Source: an uncultured Eubacteriales bacterium
Lineage (GTDB): Bacteria; Bacillota; Clostridia; Oscillospirales; Oscillospiraceae
Assembly (NCBI GenBank): GCA_900546515.1
Contig: URDG01000032.1
Span: 1 to 29,622 of the forward strand
Reading direction: 5' to 3'
Length of the DNA stretch: 29,622 nucleotides
Notes under the pieces: model-generated
The model's input: only the letters and a program-made list of their open reading frames with translations
Told to the model about the DNA's origin: nothing
The model's database searches: none
In this document: positions 1 through 8,073 of the stretch, piece by piece
Position numbering within the stretch: the stretch's first letter is position 1
How the letters are laid out: each line of letters begins with the position of its first letter
Translations under genes and position numbers: made by a program

Positions 1-579
1 CTAATCCAGACCCGCCCCGCCTTTGGCAACAGTCTTGTCGCCGGTATCGTGACGGCAGGCAGCATACAGATGGCCACCGTCAGCCCCGGCGCATACCGCG
101 CCGTCCCCTGCCCCGCCGCTCACACGGAGGTCACCCGGGAGCACTGCGATGAGCGGGGCGCGCGCATAAGGCTTCTCGGCTTCGAGCCCTATCCCTCGGC
201 GCAGCCCCTCAGTCAGGCGGATGTGATAATCTCCGGCGGGCGCGGGATCGGGTCGAGAGAGAACTTTATTGAGCTCACAAAGCTCGCCGCGAAGCTGAAC
301 GCAGGCATCGGCGCATCGCGCGGCGCGGTCGACGCAGGCTTTGCCCCGCACTCGTGTCAGGTCGGCCTCACGGGCGTGACCGTGCACCCGAAGATATATG
401 TCGCCGTCGGCATAAGCGGCGCGGTGCAGCACCTCGCCGGAATGTCGGGCTCCGAGACTGTGATCGCAGTCAACTCCGACCCGAAAGCGCAGATATTCGA
501 CTACGCAGATTACGGCATCGTCGCCGGCTGGCGAGACGCCGCAGAACATATAACCAGAATTATCGAAAGTAAAATATGA
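1..579 (+). CDS. etfA: Electron transfer flavoprotein alpha subunit, 3' part
   Basis: The reading frame is open at base 1, so this is the C-terminal part of the gene (192 codons visible). EtfA binds FAD and, with EtfB, passes electrons between acyl-CoA dehydrogenases or other dehydrogenases and further acceptors in the cytoplasm. The visible part is the FAD-binding domain: RPAFGNSL near the edge, then SGGRGIGSRENF, the stretch GASRGAVDAGFAPHSCQVGLTG, and KIYVAVGISGAVQHLAGM followed by VNSDPKAQIFDYADYGIV, all in the family order. The gene stops 16 nt before iolB with no terminator between, so the two are probably co-transcribed. etfB and any partner dehydrogenase would lie upstream of the window. 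Confidence 0.95.
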   Translation, partial: LIQTRPAFGNSLVAGIVTAGSIQMATVSPGAYRAVPCPAAHTEVTREHCDERGARIRLLGFEPYPSAQPLSQADVIISGGRGIGSRENFIELTKLAAKLNAGIGASRGAVDAGFAPHSCQVGLTGVTVHPKIYVAVGISGAVQHLAGMSGSETVIAVNSDPKAQIFDYADYGIVAGWRDAAEHITRIIESKI

Positions 580-595
580 TTACGGAGGAATCAAT

Positions 596-1408
596 ATGAA
601 TCTGAAGAAAACCTACGTCCCCAAGATAGGCTACACCGAGATCTGCAAGACCGGTGAGTGCTCTCTGAAAATGCTCGACTTCGGCATGGTTGAGCTCATG
701 AAGGGCGACAGCGTCACCATTGAGACCAGCGAGAAGGAATTTGCATTCATCATTCTCGGCGGCCATGCTGACTTTGCGTTCGACGGCACCGAGTGGAAGA
801 ATGTCGGCGGCCGCCGCTCCGTCTTTGAAGGCAAGGCCACCAGCGTTTATATGCCCCGCCGCAAGACGCTCACCATCACCGGCTGCGAGCATGTCAAGAT
901 CGCTGTCTGCTCAACAAAGATCGACGAGGATACCGAGCCTGAGATCGTCGGTCCCGACCGCGTCCGCTCTGTCACTCTCGGCGTGAAGCCCTGGGAGCGC
1001 GACACTCACTTCATCATCGACGGCGCGACAAACGCCAGACGCCTGACCATCGGCGAAGCCTTTGTCACCCCCGGCAACTGGGCAGGCTTTCCCCCCCACA
1101 AGCACGATGTGGACAACATGCCTCAGGAGGGCATCCTTGAGGAGATATACTACTTCCTGTTCCAGCCTGAGCAGGGCTTTGCCATCCAGTGCGCCTACAC
1201 CAAGGACGGCGAGTTTGACGAGGCATACAGAGTCAAGCAGGACGAGCTCGTTGAGTTCCCGCGCGGCTACCACACCACCGTCGGCGCTCCCGGCTACAAC
1301 ACCTACTTCCTGTGGCTGATGGCCGGTGAGCATCAGGGCTTCTTCCGTTCCAACGATCCCGATCACGATTGGGTCACCGCAGTTGAGAATCTTGTGAAGA
1401 AGAGCTGA
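596..1408 (+). CDS. iolB: 5-deoxy-glucuronate isomerase (IolB)
   Basis: Predicted to isomerise 5-deoxy-D-glucuronate to 2-deoxy-5-keto-D-gluconate in myo-inositol breakdown (cytoplasmic bicupin). The 270-aa length matches IolB proteins. The second cupin holds the signature PPHKHDVDNMP (about residues 165-175), then the metal-ligand segment LEEIYYF and PRGYHTTVGAPGYNTYFLWLMAG, giving the His/His/Glu/His set of the family. ATG follows GGAGG with an 8-nt gap. No other iol genes are visible, so it is separated from a classical iol operon or other members lie upstream. It follows etfA closely and ends at a strong terminator. Confidence 0.93.
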   Translation: MNLKKTYVPKIGYTEICKTGECSLKMLDFGMVELMKGDSVTIETSEKEFAFIILGGHADFAFDGTEWKNVGGRRSVFEGKATSVYMPRRKTLTITGCEHVKIAVCSTKIDEDTEPEIVGPDRVRSVTLGVKPWERDTHFIIDGATNARRLTIGEAFVTPGNWAGFPPHKHDVDNMPQEGILEEIYYFLFQPEQGFAIQCAYTKDGEFDEAYRVKQDELVEFPRGYHTTVGAPGYNTYFLWLMAGEHQGFFRSNDPDHDWVTAVENLVKKS

Positions 1409-1425
1409 CAGGCCGTGAAAGATCC

Positions 1426-1460
1426 GGCGCACTGCTGAACCCCGCAGTGCGCCATTTTTA
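1426..1460 (+). terminator. Intrinsic terminator after iolB
   Basis: A perfect 10-bp stem (ggcgcactgc, 1426-1435, with gcagtgcgcc, 1444-1453) with an 8-nt loop is followed by ATTTTTA. It ends the etfA-iolB transcript just upstream of the MFS gene. Confidence 0.92.
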
Positions 1461-1472
1461 TAATAAAAAATC

Positions 1473-2651
1473 ATGACATATTTACTTCTTATAATAATAT
1501 ATATCGCCTATGTCGGTGTCGGCCTGCCGAACGGCATACTCGGCTCTGCGTGGCCTACCATGCACGCCGAGCTCGGCGTCGCCCTCTCCGGTGCCGGCAC
1601 CGTCTCCATGATAATGTCCGCTTGTACAATAATCGCAAGCCTTGCGGCCCCGTACATTCTCCGCCGCGCCGGGTCCAAAAATACTGCGGCGCTCAGTATC
1701 GCACTCACCTGCGGCGGGCTTCTGGGCTTCTCGGTGTGCGGCAGCTTTCCGGCCGTATGCCTGTGCGCCGTTCCCTACGGTCTTGGCGCCGGAGGCATTG
1801 ACGTTGCGCTCAACGATTACCTTGCGCGCCGCTATGCAAGCCGTCATCTCGCGTGGATGCACTGCATGTGGGGGCTCGGCGCATCCGTCGGACCGTACAT
1901 TGTCGCATATGCGCTCACTTCCGGCGGCTGGCGGCTCGGCTACCGGTATATCGGCCTTATCCAGCTTGCGGTCGTCGCCATGCTGCTGATAAGCGCGCCG
2001 CTGTGGAAGGAAGAGCGCTCGCCCGAACGCGGGGCAGAAGAAAAGCCCGCGGCCGCGCGCGAAACTGGGCTCAGCCTGCTGCGCGGCACGCCCGGCGCCG
2101 TGACGGTAATAGTGATGTTCTTCTGCTATTGCGCGCTGGAAAAGACCGCAAGCCTCTGGTGCGGCAGCTTCCTTGTGTACAGCCGCGGCTTCACCGAGGC
2201 GGACGCCGCAGCGTTCGTGAGTCTCTTTTTCATCGGCATGACCGTCGGCCGCGCTCTCAGCGGCTTCATAAGCTACAGGCTCAGTGACGGGAACATGGTG
2301 CGCCTCGGAGGCGGCGTGCTCATCGCCGGTACCGCCGTGCTGCTCGCGCTGCACTCACACACCGGCTCGCTCATAGGCTTTTTTCTCGTCGGTCTCGGCT
2401 GCTCGCCGATCTATCCCTGCATCATTCACATGACGCCCGCTCTCTTTGGCGCGGAAAAATCGCAGGCGCTCATCGGCACGGAGCTTGCCGGCGCATATAT
2501 CGGCTCCCTCACGATGCCGCCGCTCTTCGGGCTCATCGCAAACTGCGGCCTGACCGGCATACTGCCGCTCTACATTCTTGTTCTTGCCGCCGTGATGCTC
2601 CTGCTGCATGAAATGCTCCACCGCAGGCGCGCCGCGGGACAGGCGCTTTAA
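1473..2651 (+). CDS. MFS transporter
   Basis: A 392-aa major facilitator protein with about 12 membrane segments. After the first helix (GVGLPNGILGSAWP) comes the N-terminal half; the segment WMHCMWGLGASVGPYIV resembles the motif of sugar/proton symporters related to FucP and YbjJ, so a sugar or small organic solute is a reasonable but unproven substrate. The central loop (about residues 170-195) is charged and hydrophilic, as is normal between the two six-helix bundles. The ATG at 1473 has no clear Shine-Dalgarno sequence because it follows directly on the iolB terminator tail, so initiation may be weak or the start may differ. It may serve inositol-related metabolism by position only. Confidence 0.85.
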   Translation: MTYLLLIIIYIAYVGVGLPNGILGSAWPTMHAELGVALSGAGTVSMIMSACTIIASLAAPYILRRAGSKNTAALSIALTCGGLLGFSVCGSFPAVCLCAVPYGLGAGGIDVALNDYLARRYASRHLAWMHCMWGLGASVGPYIVAYALTSGGWRLGYRYIGLIQLAVVAMLLISAPLWKEERSPERGAEEKPAAARETGLSLLRGTPGAVTVIVMFFCYCALEKTASLWCGSFLVYSRGFTEADAAAFVSLFFIGMTVGRALSGFISYRLSDGNMVRLGGGVLIAGTAVLLALHSHTGSLIGFFLVGLGCSPIYPCIIHMTPALFGAEKSQALIGTELAGAYIGSLTMPPLFGLIANCGLTGILPLYILVLAAVMLLLHEMLHRRRAAGQAL

Positions 2652-2668
2652 TATTCCGAAAATGGGGC

Positions 2669-2697
2669 TTGTTTTGTTCCTCATGCTGTGCTATAAC
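2669..2697 (+). promoter_or_regulatory. Sigma-A promoter for the MATE gene
   Basis: TTGTTT (2669-2674), a 17-nt spacer, then TATAAC (2692-2697). It lies between the MFS stop and the MATE start at 2732, so the MATE gene has its own promoter. Confidence 0.7.
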
Positions 2698-2731
2698 AAT
2701 GGCTCAGTCTAAGTAAAAGAAGGTCTGGATC

Positions 2732-4099
2732 ATGCACAAGCTTGCCGGAAAGCCTTCCGGGGCAATAGAAATGACCACAGGTTCCATCTGGAAAAACATG
2801 CTCATCTTCAGCCTGCCGCTGATGATGTCGCAGGTTCTGGAGGTTCTGTTCAACCTCAGCGACGTCGCCGTCGCCGGTAAATTTGCCGATTACCGGGCGC
2901 TCGGGGCCGTCGGGTCTACGACGCTGCTTGTCTCGCTGTTTACCGGCTTTCTCATCGGCATGGGCAACGGCGTCAACGTATGCGCCGCGCACAGGCTGGG
3001 CGCCGGAGACGAGAGAGGCACGGCAAACACCGTTCATTCTTCGCTCGTTATCTGCATCGGCATAGGCCTTCTCATGGGACTCATCTGTCACTTCGGTGCC
3101 CGTCCGTTTCTCACCATGCTCCACACAAAAGATGAGCTCATAGACGGCGCGGAGCTTTATCTGAAGATATACGCGCTCGGCATGCCCGCCATGGCAATAT
3201 TCAACTACGGCAACGGACTTCTGAGCGCCTGCGGAGAGACGAAGCGTCCCCTGGCCTATCTGACCGCAGCCGGTGTGCTCAACGTCATTCTCAATCTCTT
3301 TTTCGTCATAGTCTGCAAGAAAGCGGCTGACGGCGTCGCCATAGCAAGCGTGATATCCCAATATCTCTCGGCGCTGCTCATTCTCCGCCATCTGTTCATG
3401 CGGAGCGACGCCTGCCGTCTGCGTTTTACAACGCGGTACATAGATAAAAAGGCCTGCAAAAACGTCCTCTCTCTGGGCATCCCCTCGGGATTTCAGAGCG
3501 CCATCTTCGCCATTGCGAATCTGTTCGTGCAGACCGGCGTCAACTCCTTTGACGCTATCCTCGTCTCCGGCAACTCAGCCGCCGCCAACGCCGATGCACT
3601 GATATACAACGTCATGGGCGCCGTATATGTCGGCTGCTCCAGCTTTGTCAGCCGCAACCTCGGCGCGGGCGCTCAGGACAGAGTGAAAAAGAGCTATGTC
3701 GTCGCGCTGACATATTCCTTTGCGATAGGCGCTTTTCTCGGCGGGCTGCTGCTCGTTTTCGGGCGCGAATTTCTGTCGGTCTTTGCAAACGAGCCGGAGG
3801 TCATTGACGCGGGCATGGAGCGGCTGAAGATTATGGGCTGGTCCTACGGTCTCTCCGCGTTCATGGACTGCACCATTGCTGCCTCCCGCGGCATCGGCAA
3901 AACCATTGCGCCGACGGTCATCGTCATTCTCGGCTCCTGCGTGTTCCGCGTGATCTGGGTGTACACGGTCTTCGCATATTTTCACACGATCACCTCGCTG
4001 TATCTCCTCTACAGCTTTTCCTGGGTAATAACCGCAGTGGCGGAAATAATTTACTTTGTACACAGCTATAAAAGGCTTCCCTCCGCACTCTCTCTATAG
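2732..4099 (+). CDS. MATE family efflux transporter
   Basis: A 455-aa multidrug and toxic compound extrusion protein, a cation-coupled exporter of organic cations and drugs. It begins with the typical MTTGSIWKNMLIFSLPLMMSQVLEVLFNLSDVAVAGKF, and has about 12 membrane helices and full family length. The second half repeats the fold (LSLGIPSGFQSAIFAIANLFVQTGVNSF). The closest general type is the DinF/NorM-like clostridial MATE group. The start follows AGAAGGT. It has its own promoter and no partner gene. The substrate cannot be read from sequence. Confidence 0.93.
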   Translation: MHKLAGKPSGAIEMTTGSIWKNMLIFSLPLMMSQVLEVLFNLSDVAVAGKFADYRALGAVGSTTLLVSLFTGFLIGMGNGVNVCAAHRLGAGDERGTANTVHSSLVICIGIGLLMGLICHFGARPFLTMLHTKDELIDGAELYLKIYALGMPAMAIFNYGNGLLSACGETKRPLAYLTAAGVLNVILNLFFVIVCKKAADGVAIASVISQYLSALLILRHLFMRSDACRLRFTTRYIDKKACKNVLSLGIPSGFQSAIFAIANLFVQTGVNSFDAILVSGNSAAANADALIYNVMGAVYVGCSSFVSRNLGAGAQDRVKKSYVVALTYSFAIGAFLGGLLLVFGREFLSVFANEPEVIDAGMERLKIMGWSYGLSAFMDCTIAASRGIGKTIAPTVIVILGSCVFRVIWVYTVFAYFHTITSLYLLYSFSWVITAVAEIIYFVHSYKRLPSALSL

Positions 4100-4116
4100 G
4101 GCGGATATACCCCTGC

Positions 4117-4145
4117 TTGACATTGCCTTTTGCTTATGTTATAGT
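4117..4145 (+). promoter_or_regulatory. Consensus sigma-A promoter of the MATE-remnant leader
   Basis: TTGACA (4117-4122), a 17-nt spacer and TATAGT (4140-4145), close to the ideal consensus. Transcription should start near 4152 and first produce the leader described at 4152-4240. Confidence 0.87.
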
Positions 4146-4151
4146 ACGTCC

Positions 4152-4240
4152 TGTTCGCTCTGAGGGCAGATTGTTCGGAGAAACAACAGCCGGATAAGGC
4201 GCAGACTGAAATGTCTGTTCTTTATCCGGCTTTTATTTTT
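4152..4240 (+). promoter_or_regulatory. Structured leader with terminator; candidate guanidine-IV (mepA-motif) riboswitch
   Basis: About 90 nt of leader separate the promoter from the gene. It can form a small hairpin TCTG/CAGA (4159-4162 with 4167-4170), a hairpin TTGTT/AACAA (4171-4175 with 4182-4186), and then a long terminator: agccggataa (4188-4197) with ttatccggct (4222-4231), an inner stem CAGAC/GTCTG (4202-4206 with 4213-4217), and TTTTATTTTT. Promoter, compact hairpins and terminator before a MATE gene in Clostridia is the setting known for the guanidine-IV riboswitch (mepA motif). I infer that class from context; I could not match its consensus base by base. Confidence 0.5.
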
Positions 4241-4293
4241 GATTCTCCGGCAGGCGCTGTCACGGCGGAATCGTTATTATATGGAGGGTCTAT

Positions 4294-4722
4294 ATGGATA
4301 TTCTCACCGAAAGAGTAAAAACCGTCTATTTCAAATACCTCAGAGCCGCCTTCGGAAGTGCGCTCATCTCGTCCATATACGGCGTGGTGGATATGGCTAT
4401 GGTTGGGCAGTACCACGGGCCGGACGGCACGGCGGCGCTCGCCATAGCGCCCGCTATCATCCGCCGCTATGCGCTGTCCTTCCTGCTCCTGCCGTTCAAC
4501 ATTTTCTCGACCTACTATTTTCAGGCCATTATGAAGCCCTCGGTCTCGTTCATCGTGTCCGTTGCCCGCGGGCTTGTGGTAAGCGGCATCCTGATCCTGC
4601 TGCTGCCCTGCGTTTCAGGCGTCGACTCGATCTGGTTTGCCATGCCGCTGACAGAGCTCGTTGTCATGCTGTACGCCGCCGCGGCAATGAAGAAATACAC
4701 GGAAGCGCTGCCCGAGGCGTAA
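4294..4722 (+). pseudogene. MATE efflux pump with large internal deletion
   Basis: An in-frame 142-codon gene joining the N-terminus of a MATE protein (MDILTERVKTVYFKYLRAAF, then SSIYGVVDMAMVGQYHGPDG) directly to a C-terminal part (RRYALSFLLLPFNIFSTYYF, then VSGVDSIWFAMPLTELVV). Family members are about 440-460 aa, so roughly 300 residues covering the middle helices are missing, the join falling near residue 53 (AIAPAI/IRRYAL). The start keeps a good site (ATGGAGGG before ATG), and the promoter and leader are intact. The product would have 3-4 helices and almost certainly cannot transport. An assembly artefact is the alternative explanation. Confidence 0.8.
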
Positions 4723-4749
4723 TATCACAGTCAATTCCGTATCTGCTCA

Positions 4750-4778
4750 TTGAAAAGGCGCCGGAAACCTGATAAAAT
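4750..4778 (+). promoter_or_regulatory. Sigma-A promoter for the amino acid permease operon
   Basis: TTGAAA (4750-4755), 17 nt, TAAAAT (4773-4778), located 31 nt before the permease ATG. Confidence 0.7.
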
Positions 4779-4809
4779 GTCAATATGAATTTTACGGGGA
4801 GGGCGCAGC

Positions 4810-5967
4810 ATGGCAAAAATCAAGGGCGAATCAAGGCTGAGCTTTTTTGAAGCGTCAAGCATCATCGTAGGTCACGGTGTCGGCGCGGGTATACTGTCCG
4901 TGCCGTATCTGGCCGCGCACAACAGTCTTCGGGAGATACTGCTGATACTCGGCTTCTGTTATCTCTTCAACCTGCTGCTGCATCTGCTGATAGCGGAGCT
5001 TTCATATAATAACGGCGGGGCGCAGTTTGTCAAATGCTTTGACAGCGAGCTCTTTGCCGGCAGGCTCAAGACCGTGATGACATGGCTCGCCTTTGCGCTG
5101 CTGGGCGTTTCCGTCATTGTAAACGTCAGTGCATTTCTTACCGGCGCAGCCGCGGTGTTCCGCACATGGTTCGGATGGCCCGATTGGGCGGGGATTCTGA
5201 CGTTTTATATTATCGGCTCTGGCATCGTTTTTGTAGGCATGAAGCTTGTCGGCATATGTGAAAAAATCGCCGTTGGCGCAATGATCGCCGTCATCGGCAT
5301 CCTTGCCGCCGCCACACTGTCCGGGGAAACGTACCCTCTGCCGCAGGGCTGGCGCGGAATGAGCAACGCACTGGCGCTGTTCGGCATGGTGGCTTTCTCA
5401 CTCTCCGCCGTAATGTCCACGCCGCAGGTCGTCAAGGGACTTGAAGGCGATGCAAAGCGTATCCGCGGCGCTATCGCCGTGGGGCTTGCGATAAACGCCG
5501 CGCTCATACTTATAATAACTCTCACCACGCTTCTCGGCGTCGGCTCCGGTATAACCGAGGACGGCGCGCTCGTCGACCTCGCATCGCATCTCGGCGGCTG
5601 GGTCAGCGTTATCGGCTACGTGTTCACCTTGCTGGCGCTTGCAACCTCCTTCTGGGCCAACACCCTGAATCTCCGCGACATCGTAAACGAGCAGACGCAC
5701 TGGGGACTGAAAAAGAGCTGGGTCGCCGCTTCACTGCCGTGCCTGTGCCTTGCATTCCTCGGTTTGAGCTCCTTTGTGGGCTTCACGCGCTTTGCCAGCA
5801 TCATTCAGGTCGTAACGGGGCTTGGGATAATCGCCGCATATAATCTCTCCCGCAGGCGCGTCGGCAGCTCTGCGCTGCTGGGCAAATTCGGCACGCTGCC
5901 GTTCCAGCTCCTCGTTGCACTGTGCACTCTCTGCGCCACTGTCGGCGCTGTGATGAAGGTAGGCTGA
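4810..5967 (+). CDS. Aromatic amino acid permease-like transporter (APC/AA_trans fold)
   Basis: A 385-aa membrane protein with about 11 hydrophobic segments. The start FFEASSIIVGHGVGAGILSVPYLAA is the unwound first helix with the GxGxGxxxxP pattern of LeuT-fold amino acid carriers; the overall look matches the hydroxy/aromatic amino acid permease group (TyrP/Mtr/TnaB-like) and its Firmicutes relatives. It probably imports an aromatic or related amino acid by cation symport; the substrate is inferred. ATG follows GGGGAGGG. The next gene starts 1 nt after its stop, so they form an operon. Confidence 0.82.
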   Translation: MAKIKGESRLSFFEASSIIVGHGVGAGILSVPYLAAHNSLREILLILGFCYLFNLLLHLLIAELSYNNGGAQFVKCFDSELFAGRLKTVMTWLAFALLGVSVIVNVSAFLTGAAAVFRTWFGWPDWAGILTFYIIGSGIVFVGMKLVGICEKIAVGAMIAVIGILAAATLSGETYPLPQGWRGMSNALALFGMVAFSLSAVMSTPQVVKGLEGDAKRIRGAIAVGLAINAALILIITLTTLLGVGSGITEDGALVDLASHLGGWVSVIGYVFTLLALATSFWANTLNLRDIVNEQTHWGLKKSWVAASLPCLCLAFLGLSSFVGFTRFASIIQVVTGLGIIAAYNLSRRRVGSSALLGKFGTLPFQLLVALCTLCATVGAVMKVG

Positions 5968-5968
5968 A

Positions 5969-6886
5969 ATGAGATCCGATCACCGCAATATAATAAAATA
6001 TGCCGCGCTTGCCGCCGGTCTCGGCGCCGCTGCCGGCATTTCCGCCATATATCAGTATATATTCTGCCGCGACCCCGGCCCGCTCGCCCTGCTTGAGAAG
6101 AAGGGCCACGAGGGGGACTATTACGAGCACCGCGACTCCGCCGCGGCCAGACTTGCCGGCGTAAGCTGTATCCGGCATACTATCACATCCGCGCGCGGCG
6201 ACCGGCTCGAGGGCTTTTACTATACAAGCGGCAGCAGCCCCTGCGGAAAAATCGCTTTCATCATCCACGGCTATCGCTCTGAGCATCTTGAGACAGCCGG
6301 GATGTACTACGAATATTACCTGTCGCGCGGAATAGACGTTTTCTGCTGCGACCACGCGGGCGCAGGTGAGAGCTCAGGCCGCTTCATCGGCTATGACGTT
6401 TACGAGAGCGCAGACTGCCTGCTGTGGCTCGACTTCCTGCGCCGCCGCTACGGCGAGGATATCCGCGTACTGCTCCACGGCTTTTCCATGGGCGGCGCGA
6501 CCGTACTGCGCATGAGCAGCTGCTGCCCGCCGCAGGTGCGCTTCATAGTTTCCGACAGCGGGTATACGAGCGCCTGCGATATTCTCCGCAGCCGGATAGG
6601 CCCGCTCGCCGGTATCATGCGCGTCATAAACCGCTTCGCTGCGGGCTATGACCTGCGTGATTCGGATGTGCGCGCGCATGTACGGCACAGCACCGTACCG
6701 GTGCTTTTTGTCCACGGCCGTGAGGACAGGACCGTCCCGTTTTATATGGGCGAGGAGCTGTATGAGCTCTGCCCCGCCCCCAAGGATCATCTGTGGGTCG
6801 ACAACGCCCGGCATGTTGAGAGCATGCACCGCGCGCCGGAGGCATACATGGCCAAGCTCGACGAGTTCATTTCAAAATACTTCTGA
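5969..6886 (+). CDS. Alpha/beta hydrolase with N-terminal membrane anchor
   Basis: A 305-aa protein of the serine aminopeptidase S33/Hydrolase_4 type. Residues about 8-32 form one hydrophobic helix, probably an uncleaved anchor or signal. The hydrolase core shows FIIHGYRSE (98-105, oxyanion loop), the nucleophile elbow GFSMGG (Ser173), Asp253 in HGREDRTVP and His282 in NARHVES, a complete Ser-Asp-His triad. Likely an esterase or lipase acting at the membrane. It starts 1 nt after the permease stop, suggesting translational coupling; whether the two share a substrate such as an ester or peptide of an aromatic amino acid is unknown. Confidence 0.88.
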   Translation: MRSDHRNIIKYAALAAGLGAAAGISAIYQYIFCRDPGPLALLEKKGHEGDYYEHRDSAAARLAGVSCIRHTITSARGDRLEGFYYTSGSSPCGKIAFIIHGYRSEHLETAGMYYEYYLSRGIDVFCCDHAGAGESSGRFIGYDVYESADCLLWLDFLRRRYGEDIRVLLHGFSMGGATVLRMSSCCPPQVRFIVSDSGYTSACDILRSRIGPLAGIMRVINRFAAGYDLRDSDVRAHVRHSTVPVLFVHGREDRTVPFYMGEELYELCPAPKDHLWVDNARHVESMHRAPEAYMAKLDEFISKYF

Positions 6887-6897
6887 GGCGCAGAATA

Positions 6898-6935
6898 CCC
6901 GCAGCTCGGAGGTTTTCTCTCACCTGAGCTGCGGG
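6898..6935. terminator. Inverted repeat, probable terminator
   Basis: A perfect 10-bp stem cccgcagctc (6898-6907) / gagctgcggg (6926-6935) with an 18-nt loop lies between the convergent ends of the hydrolase and the Cys-rich gene. No tight U-tract follows in either direction, so termination may be weak or shared. Confidence 0.55.
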
Positions 6936-6941
6936 CGTGTC

Positions 6942-7214
6942 TCATTTGTCTTTATCGTTTTTTCTCATCGCTTCGGCGATCTCATGAAAGCGGGCGTTCA
7001 CAGCGCCGTAGTTTTCGCGCAGATGCGGGTAAAGGCAGGCGCTGCAATCCTTGATGCCATTGTCCAGATAGCTGAAGCTGCCTTCGCAGCGCTCCCCGAG
7101 CATGTACAGCGGGCAGTAACAGAAAAGGCAGTTGAAATCATCCGGGTCCGCGCCGGGGTGGCAGGGGAAAAATTCACATTCTCTGTGCGAAAAATAGGAG
7201 TACTTGTCCGACAT
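6942..7214 (-). CDS. Cysteine-rich small domain protein
   Basis: A 90-aa protein with the family pattern RECEFFPCH, NCLFCYCPLY, GERCEG and IKDCSACLYPH, giving nine cysteines and two histidines that should bind metal (zinc or an iron-sulfur centre). Members are common in anaerobes and often near cobamide genes, but their role is not established. I chose the ATG at 7214 (GGAGAAG upstream). A start at 7265 would add 17 residues, but its ribosome site would sit on the predicted transcription start. It is divergent from the isochorismatase-like gene and convergent with the hydrolase. Confidence 0.82.
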   Translation of the reverse strand: MSDKYSYFSHRECEFFPCHPGADPDDFNCLFCYCPLYMLGERCEGSFSYLDNGIKDCSACLYPHLRENYGAVNARFHEIAEAMRKNDKDK

Positions 7215-7286
7215 TCTGCTTCTCCGTCCGGCGGCAAGCGCCGCAGTAAAATCCAAAAATATCATCAGGCTTCCGCCCTCCGATAT

Positions 7287-7316
7287 ATGATGACACACCG
7301 GCGGCTCACTTGTCAA
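7287..7316 (-). promoter_or_regulatory. Promoter for the Cys-rich protein gene
   Basis: Read on the minus strand: TTGACA (7316-7311), 18 nt, CATCAT (7292-7287). The -35 is perfect, the -10 partial. It lies just upstream of the divergent promoter at 7325-7352. Confidence 0.55.
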
Positions 7317-7324
7317 GCTCTGTG

Positions 7325-7352
7325 TTGAGTTTGCCGCCGCGGCCGGTATGCT
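7325..7352 (+). promoter_or_regulatory. Possible promoter for the isochorismatase-like gene
   Basis: TTGAGT (7325-7330), 16 nt, TATGCT (7347-7352), 28 nt before the ATG at 7380. Moderate match only. Confidence 0.45.
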
Positions 7353-7379
7353 GTAAAAACACTGAAAGGAATCATATCC

Positions 7380-7964
7380 ATGAAGAAATACGCTCTGATA
7401 ATGATAGACATGCAGCGGGGCTTTATAGACCCGTCGTCGCCGCTGTGCATTCCCTGCGCCGCCGGGACTGTCCCGGCCTGCGCAGAAGCGATCGACCTGT
7501 GTCATGGCGCGGGAGTACCGGTCATCTTCGCCGTCCGTCACTACAGGGCCGACGGCAGCGACGTTGAAAAATGCCGGCACGACGTCTGGCTTGAGGGCGG
7601 GCAGCCGCTCTCGGAGACCTGCGACGAGAGCATGTCGGATGCCTTTCCCGAGGAATTCAAGGTACTCGACGGCGATTACCGCATCATAAAGCCGCGCTTC
7701 TCCGCCTTTTTCCACACTTCGCTCGATCTCATACTGCGCCGTCTCGGCGTGGATACCGTGATCCTCGCCGGGACCACGACGCCCAACTGCGTCCGCAGCA
7801 GCTGCTATGACGCGCTCTCGCTGGATTATGACGTGATAGTCCTGTCCGACTGTACCTCGTCCGTCACGATGCAGGTGCAGCAGGCCAATCTCGACGATAT
7901 GGCGCGCATCGGCACCAGGATCGAAACTCTTGCCGGGCTTGAACAGATACTTAGCAGGGCATGA
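7380..7964 (+). CDS. Isochorismatase-family cysteine hydrolase
   Basis: A 194-aa cytoplasmic hydrolase. The catalytic triad of the family is visible: Asp10 in MIDMQRGFID, Lys104 in IIKPRFSAF and Cys137 in TTTPNCVRSSCYDA, with the preceding AGTTTPNC forming the usual cis-peptide turn. Related enzymes hydrolyse nicotinamide, isochorismate, carbamoyl or other amide substrates. It lacks an obvious nicotinamidase metal motif (DxHxxxH), so nicotinamidase is less likely and the substrate stays open. ATG follows AAAGGAA. It stands alone and ends at a terminator. Confidence 0.9.
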   Translation: MKKYALIMIDMQRGFIDPSSPLCIPCAAGTVPACAEAIDLCHGAGVPVIFAVRHYRADGSDVEKCRHDVWLEGGQPLSETCDESMSDAFPEEFKVLDGDYRIIKPRFSAFFHTSLDLILRRLGVDTVILAGTTTPNCVRSSCYDALSLDYDVIVLSDCTSSVTMQVQQANLDDMARIGTRIETLAGLEQILSRA

Positions 7965-8006
7965 CAATAACGCCCTGTCCGGATAAATAAATACGGACAA
8001 ATAACA

Positions 8007-8052
8007 ACATAGCGGCTGCACCCGGAAAAGGGTACGGCCGCTATGTGTTTGT
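8007..8052 (+). terminator. Terminator after the isochorismatase-like gene
   Basis: Stem acatagcggc (8007-8016) / gccgctatgt (8037-8046), extended inward by ACCC/GGGT around a GGAAAA loop, followed by GTTTGTCTG. It may also serve the convergent deformylase transcript. Confidence 0.75.
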
Positions 8053-8073
8053 CTGTGCGGGAATGGCAGCGGG

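Noticed and set aside
1482..2354. A 290-codon minus-strand frame opposite the MFS gene
   Set aside because: Antisense shadow; low-complexity, Ala/Glu/His-rich and without motifs.
6942..8021. Long 359-codon minus-strand frame covering the isochorismatase-like gene
   Set aside because: Only the last 90 codons show the Cys-rich domain; the upstream part is the antisense of a clear gene on the plus strand.
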